Origin: Epiperipatus broadwayi
Taxonomy: Eukaryota; Onychophora; Udeonychophora; Euonychophora; Peripatidae
Reading direction: 5' to 3'
DNA: 64,000 nucleotides
NCBI GenBank assembly: GCA_028023455.1
Contig: JAQFVV010006246.1
Coordinates: forward strand, 3,709,501-3,773,500
The notes under the pieces are model-generated. The model was not told the DNA's origin. It saw only the letters and a program-made list of their open reading frames with translations, and made no database searches. Both the position numbers and the translations under genes were made by a program. Below are positions 58,975-64,000 of the stretch, piece by piece; position 1 is the stretch's first letter, and each line of letters begins with the position of its first letter.

Positions 58975-58995
58975 GCTCCACGTTGGAAAGCGCCA
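58975..58995 (-). other. E2 primer-binding site (lysine-tRNA-like)
   Basis: On the minus strand, TGGCGC then TTT then CCAACGTGGAGC: the lysine-tRNA site TGGCGCCCAACGTGGGGC with a 3-nt insertion and one change. It sits 23 nt inside the LTR edge, behind a spacer starting TAGTTAAATTT. Confidence 0.6.
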
Positions 58996-59018
58996 AACGC
59001 TAAAAAAAAATTTAACTA

Positions 59019-61590
59019 TGTAACGGTCAGAAAACGTGTGACTCGTAAACATAGTGCAGAATTCGACCACCATACAGAACAGCAGCACCATCGAGTAGCG
59101 AAGCCACCCGTGGTACTGAGTTCGAACATAGTTTATCGGTTCCACAATACAATCCACGAAACAACGCATCTGATGCGACATTAGTAAATATTTCCTTAGG
59201 CACGGTGGTCAGGGATATGCAAGAGACTCATGATTTTATTCTCGAGTTAGCCAATAACCAAACTAATATTAATTAAACATTCATATTTACATAATCGAGG
59301 AAATATTATATAGAATGGGTATCGAATAAATGAAACGTAACTGCAGACGTATAGTTTAAAATTATTTATTAATACATTTTAATAAAACAATCTAATAATA
59401 TTTTATGGACTAACAGCTTCAGTAGCGGGATTTGCGACATGATTATATTTTAAAGAATACATTTATTTATTTAGACATTATTTTATATTGAGGATTTCAG
59501 TAGCGGTATTTCCGATACTGTAATGTTTACAAAAGGAATACATTTATTTGAAGGCGTAATCTAGCTACCTAAAATTCTCGAGTGAGTATTTCTAATGCAT
59601 GCCTGGAGGGATTTATACCTTTGCAATGCAAGAGTCTAAAGTATGGGTTATAAGAGTAATGGCAGACATATATTTATTTAATTAAAATATTTATTTATAA
59701 CTAAGGGCAAACATTTATTTGAGAGTGAATTATGAAGATAATGCAGAGGCGGAGTGATATATAGAATAATAAAACTAAGTAAAGGAACACGTGGTACGCT
59801 TTAGAAAGGCGATATGGAATGGCAGTATATTGAAACTGCAATGCCGCGAATGGGTTTATAAGAATGTCGGGCTGGTCTCTGCCTCGACCCGACGAAGTAA
59901 GGTGTCACATAAGCATAACCAGGGACAAGCGGTACGTGTCGCAATTTGCCGGCTGGCTGCATGACATTGTCAAATCCCACAGGAGCACCATTTATACCCG
60001 CTTGTGTAGGACGACTGGGGTTAATTTCAACCCTGGAGAATCCGGAATTTTTACGGCGGAATAGATCATCGCGTCTTTAAAACGTAACACATGTATACTG
60101 TATAAACGGTTATGATGAGATTTAAATAGATTTCTGACTTGGCCCTACATTACCAACATTTACTCAAGAACTCTGGCGACTCTCAAAGAAATGGGATTTT
60201 CTAGAATTATTCATTAGATTTAATAAATACAAAATATATATAAACTGGGAGTTATTACAACTAATATGCCAGCCATTTGTGAAGTAGTAGACCCTGCATT
60301 ACAATAATGATGCACTGAATGCGTGTCGATTTATATGAAAGTAAAGTTATTTAGGAAAGTAAATATTAATGAAAATTGGACACGCATTCATTGTTTTAAG
60401 CGATCATAGATTTAAACTTTGAAATTTGAGACGATTATGAGCATGCAATAAGTAAATAATAACTATAGATAGAATGTAGATTTGAGAAATACGCACCCAA
60501 GAAAGACAGAGTGAGGTAAGCTAGATTATTAGAGAAATTTACATATTAAATTAATTATTCAGTTTTAGTTATACATATGGTAGTTTTTACATTTTATAAT
60601 TTAGATAAGTAGTATGAAGAAGAGCTATAGCATATTATTAGAGTACTCTAGAGTTTGAACACAGACAGGTACCTGTTTTATAAGAAGTTTTCTGATTCCA
60701 TTAGTTTAGCAGCAAAAAGTTCACGAGTGGCAATTCTTTCTTGTATTTAGATATTCATTTAATTTCATGGCAGCAGCAGCTTTCTCATTCATTTCAGGCA
60801 GCAGATCTTCATGGTGAATTTATGACGGGCAATGGAAAGTTCGGCATCCGATAGGCCATCTCCCGATGGAGAATAATCTAGGTGCTTTACTCGGTCATAC
60901 CTTGGCAGGAACAAATTATTTTTATTATTTTTGGAGACTCTCAGTGATCGAGAGCAAAGCTAAAGTTTAAGTGAATGTCTCCAGCAAGTCTAAGATGGCC
61001 TCTTTTTTTTTATCTTGATCTTTCACATTTTTGTTAAGGTATTTTTAGGTTCTACTTAATCTGCCCTGAGGATAATCAATGCATTTTGTTGGTTTTTAAT
61101 TAAAGAAAGCTGCCATTCTATTGTTTACATTTTACATTTACTAATTATACTTTGGGGAATTTTTCTTTAATTAATCTATTATCTATCACTGACCGATGCT
61201 TTTCAATTTCAAAGACAAAAAGGGAACATAAGATTATTTTAACTTTTAATTAAATATTACATCAGATTTTTTTAGAATTATTATTAAACGAAATTTAAAC
61301 AAAGCAATAAATACGAACTTTATAATCCAAAATAAATGATTAAAATTATACAAAATTATATAACTAAAAGAAATCTAAATTATATTATTTTATCCCTATT
61401 TATTGCGTTTAATTTGAGATCGAAATGTGTGCGTGTTTATGCTGAATTCTACATATATTTATACATTTTTAATATTGTTACACACACAATTCGATATCAA
61501 AAAGTTTAAATTTGGGCGGGATAGACCGGTCAGTGAGAGACGACAGAAAAAGGTGAAACTTAAGATTCGAATATGAATCTTACTGTTTCA
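59019..61590 (-). repeat. E2 right LTR (5' LTR of the element)
   Basis: The near-identical partner of 54179-56752. Visible differences include single-base changes, a 2-bp deletion near 59760 and a cluster around 59980-60080. On the element strand it ends CTGACCGTTACA, followed by TAGTTAAATTT, the end-plus-spacer motif also seen at E1 and E3. The (T)n and A-rich patches and the GCAGCAGCAGC run near 60770 are identical between copies. Confidence 0.95.
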
Positions 61591-61594
61591 GTAT
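61591..61594. other. E2 target-site duplication, right copy
   Basis: GTAT directly follows the CA of the right LTR. It pairs with 54175-54178 and marks resumption of E3 gag sequence. Confidence 0.85.
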
Positions 61595-62715
61595 GATGAG
61601 TGAAATGCGACAAGAATTAAAACAGGAGCAACAGACAATGTTGGCCGACTTCAAAGTAGAAAGAAAGAAGGAGAATAGGGTAAGAATGGAAGAGTTCAGC
61701 GCCAAGATGAGAGGAATGAGACAGGAAGTTGAAGTAGTGAAAGAGGATATGAAAGAGATGAGGAATGGATTGAAATAAGATAGCATTAGAGCAGGAAGTT
61801 TATAACTGAAGATAGTGCAGGTGGTAGGGGTATGCAAGGAGTGGATAGACATAGATAAAACCACACAAATAGAACCGAAGATGTTAAAGGTATGAGGAAT
61901 TCAGAAAGAAATAAAGCAGGGGAAAAATGATGTTAGAAAGTGAGAAAAGGTGGTTCAAGACATAGAAGAAAATCAGGCTAATTTGAAAACAGAGATGCAA
62001 CAAATGTATGTTGATTTAACAAAAGGGCTCAAACATAGACTAGCTGGAATAGAGAATAAGCACAGGGTGTTTAATATGGAAAACAGACAGTATGAAATGG
62101 AAAATGACTATAGATACTCGGGAAAGTTAAAGGTAAGAGGTACTCAACTGCAGGTTTTGGAAAAACAATTTCTCATTGAAATATTTATGGCTGAGATGGG
62201 AGAAAGCATCTTAAGTCACTTAGAAAGTCTGGTTTGTTTGTTTTATGTTCAAGACTAGTCATGCTTGCCATTAGCTATCTCCAGGGAAGATCCTTGGATT
62301 GGTGTCACCCTTTGTATACAAAACCCCAGACATTTGAAAAATACAGACTTGCCATTCTGAGGACTTTCTAGAGTGAAGCCAGACAGGATGAGATACTCTA
62401 TAAAATATCCCAGGAGAGATATCCCAGCATTCATGGAGAAACATGCACCCAATTTTTTAGGCAGGTGGCTAAGTAAAATTGTTAACAGCATTTCCTTTTT
62501 TGGAGGACAATATTATAAGAACCATCCAACATAATATGCCACCTACTGTACAGAAAATGGTGATAAGCAGTAGTGGTCAGTCAATAGAGAAAATGGCTAA
62601 ATTTTTAACATGGATAGATTATGACAATATAGCAAAAGAATCTATGAACAGGTTTATTAGGGTAGACCATCAAGGTGATCAAATGTTCCATAGGAAGAAA
62701 CCATTTGACCGAGCT
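61591..62715 (+). pseudogene. E3 gag, decayed
   Basis: Gag of E3 resumes after E2. A charged, coiled-coil-like open segment (61593-61778, KQEQQTML..VERKKENRVRMEE) corresponds to the coiled coil of E2 Gag. The segment 61950-62258 ends with EIFMAEMGESILSHLESL, matching IFRGEIGENPQAHLESL of E2. A shifted frame then gives SYLQGRSLDW and FEKYRLAIL. The segment 62479-62718 (79 codons) gives FLEDNIIRTIQHNMPP and SIEKMAKFLTWID. The order and spacing match E2 Gag, but three or more frameshifts or stops disable it. No zinc knuckle or protease follows. Confidence 0.78.
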
Positions 62716-62866
62716 TAGTCTTTTAGTAATCATTCAGACTTTTAACAGAAAGAACTTCTTTATCATTCATGGATCTTGAGCTTGGAGACGTAGTCTTTTA
62801 GTAATCATTCAGACTTAACAGAAAGAACTTCTTTATCATTCATGGATCTTGAGCTTGGAGACATAT
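62716..62866. repeat. Tandem duplication of ~75 bp after E3 gag
   Basis: TAGTCTTTTAGTAATCATTC begins two direct copies, about 62716-62792 and 62793-62866. Each runs through GAAAGAACTTCTTTATCATT to GAGCTTGGAGACRTA. The copies differ by only a few bases, so the duplication is recent compared with E3 itself. Confidence 0.9.
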
Positions 62867-62983
62867 TTTGTAAAATAATGTAATGGCTTTAAGCAAAACA
62901 GGACAAACATTCAGCCAGGATTTGGTAAAATATACAGCAAAGAAATGCTTTTCTTTTTTTTTTGTGATTGGTGATTGGTCAGT
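62867..62983 (+). other. E3 remnant between gag and 3' LTR
   Basis: About 120 bp containing a T-rich tract and GATTGGTGATTGGTCAG before the LTR. There is no pol sequence. Confidence 0.5.
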
Positions 62984-63675
62984 TGAACTGGATATTATCT
63001 GCTTCAAAAGTCCGATCATTACTTTTACAGTTATTTTAAAGATTTAATATTTATTCTTTTACATAATGAAAATATTTTTACACACACACTTTTTTTTCTG
63101 TAATTTGTTTTGTTAAAAATGGTAATTTAAAAGCTGTTTTAAATTAATTTTGTAAAAACTTTAAAAAAAAGAACAAACTAACATATTGTTTTATCTTTTG
63201 GGAAAGTTTTTTTATTAAAAAAAAGTTGATTGCACTCTTGTTGTTAATTATAAATCTATTTTAATTTATAATTTATCTAAAAGGAGTGGAGATTTAATTA
63301 ATTGGTATTTTTTTAATAAGTTAATTAAGATTGAGCATGAGATAAAGATTTGCCCTGGATTAAGACTTATAAATGAAAAAAGGAAAGATTATGTGGGAGA
63401 TAAAAGTGGCATATAAATAAACCTGAGTTTAGGAGATAGGTTTCTGATTTTTATTTGTATTTGGATTTGTAATTATCCTGGGTACTTTCTTATATATTCT
63501 TTCCAGAGCTAATTCTAATCTCTAGTAAAATCTCCGCTCAATTTAAAATAAACATTTGTATAAATTTGTATCATAGCATAATCATTTAACATATTCTTTT
63601 AGCTATTTGTGTGTGAAAAGATTATCTTTTTAATGCTATATTTTGTAATTTTGAATTATTCTTTTATTAAGAGAA
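62984..63675 (+). repeat. E3 3' LTR, partial
   Basis: It starts TGAACTGGATATTATC and aligns with 42762-43805 of the 5' LTR, lacking the 43271-43622 block. After AATTATTCTTTTATT the two copies diverge abruptly. The 3' LTR is therefore truncated, rearranged or interrupted by something that continues past the window. Confidence 0.78.
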
Positions 63676-64000
63676 ATAAAAACCAAAATTTCATGGATTT
63701 TTTAGAAGTGGCAACAAATATGGATGCAAGATTTGCTTAAATATCAATGGATACCTGGAATAATCATAAAAATATTTTCAAAACAAATAGTCTTGAAAGT
63801 TGCCAAATGGTAAAAAGTTTAAGAAGCACATAAATCACATATGTTGCCTCTACAAGGACCCTATAGTTTAGGTTGTCCAAGAAAAACAGTGTAATAGTCT
63901 GATGTTATGAAAAGAGAACATAGTCACTGATCTAAAATTTAGCCTAGGGATAAAGGTAAATGATGAAGAAACCATATTTGATTGACAACAAGATTGCATT
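63676..64000. other. Unassigned sequence at the window end
   Basis: The E3 LTR match stops at 63675. The remaining 325 bp show no gene or repeat that I can recognise. Confidence 0.5.

Larger units (their letters stand above)
54179..61590 (-). mobile_element. E2: young gag-only long-LTR retrotransposon
   Basis: E2 is a complete 7.4-kb LTR element in the minus orientation with a 4-bp GTAT duplication. LTRs are 2574 bp (54179-56752) and 2572 bp (59019-61590) and differ by only about 20 changes by eye. The internal region is just 2266 bp: primer site, ~620-nt leader, an intact gag of 375 codons, ~470 nt of non-coding sequence and a purine-rich tract. No trace of protease, RT, RNase H or integrase was found. 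Its LTR termini, primer arrangement and gag are homologous to those of E1 and E3. E2 is therefore a non-autonomous member of the same group that kept gag. It probably used the polymerase and integrase of an E1-like partner, which is inference. Confidence 0.92.
42762..63675 (+). mobile_element. E3: old Gypsy-type LTR element, host of two nested insertions
   Basis: E3 is the outer, oldest element. Its 5' LTR is 42762-44315 plus 53285-53741, split by E1. The primer site is at 53757-53774. The 5' leader and start of gag run to 54178 and are split by E2. The decayed gag continues at 61591-62715. The 3' LTR begins at 62984 and can be followed to 63675. Between gag and the 3' LTR there are only about 270 bp, so pol was lost or never present. 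LTR homology is direct: TGAACTGGATATTATC starts both copies and long blocks such as TCTATTTTAATTTATAATTT match. The two copies differ by small changes and a ~350-bp block (43271-43622) missing from the right copy. Confidence 0.8.

Overview
This is a window of A+T-rich animal nuclear DNA, most likely from an invertebrate. The evidence is spliced exons of a multi-CUB-domain extracellular protein (cubilin-like) separated by very large introns, long low-complexity A/T stretches, and a dense load of eukaryotic transposable elements: RTE-type and other LINEs, a Penelope-like element, mariner and pogo-like DNA transposons, and Ty3/Gypsy LTR elements. I cannot name the species from the sequence.

Host gene (+ strand). 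Five exons were reconstructed by reading frame, splice signals and domain logic: 12007-12188, 21984-22146, 24439-24552, 31050-31289 and 40637-40769. Together they encode two complete CUB domains and the first part of a third. Introns are about 9.8, 2.3, 6.5 and 9.3 kb, and the last one runs past the right end of the window. CUB boundaries coincide with phase-1 introns. No host exon was found before 12007 or after 40769.

Layout. 1-12000: mostly featureless A/T-rich DNA with a SINE-like patch, a ~100-bp tandem duplication, a 5'-truncated RTE LINE (minus) and one unexplained ORF. 12-22 kb (intron): a foldback-family remnant, microsatellites, a Penelope-like element in a ~440-bp-arm inverted repeat, and a decayed LINE. 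22-31 kb: two foldback elements, an LTR-like remnant, a longer RTE LINE interrupted by an 872-bp pogo/Tigger-like MITE, and a mariner transposase relic. 31-40.6 kb: minisatellite, a LINE 3' end, and an inverted array of ~470-bp SINE-like units with a foldback element carrying a perfect 96-bp palindrome. 41.7-42.7 kb: a LINE with a zinc-binding C terminus.

42.76-63.68 kb is one nested block of three related long-LTR Gypsy elements. The oldest (E3, +) has its 5' LTR split by E1 (+, about 44316-53284, LTRs ~2.4 kb, decayed gag-pol) and its gag split by E2 (minus, 54179-61590, LTRs ~2.57 kb and nearly identical, GTAT target duplication). E2 carries one intact 375-codon gag and no pol. All three share LTR termini, a lysine-tRNA-like primer site set 15-23 nt from the LTR, and (E1/E2) a U5-side sequence block. 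This suggests a gag-only element that borrows the enzymes of an E1-like relative. That dependence is inference.
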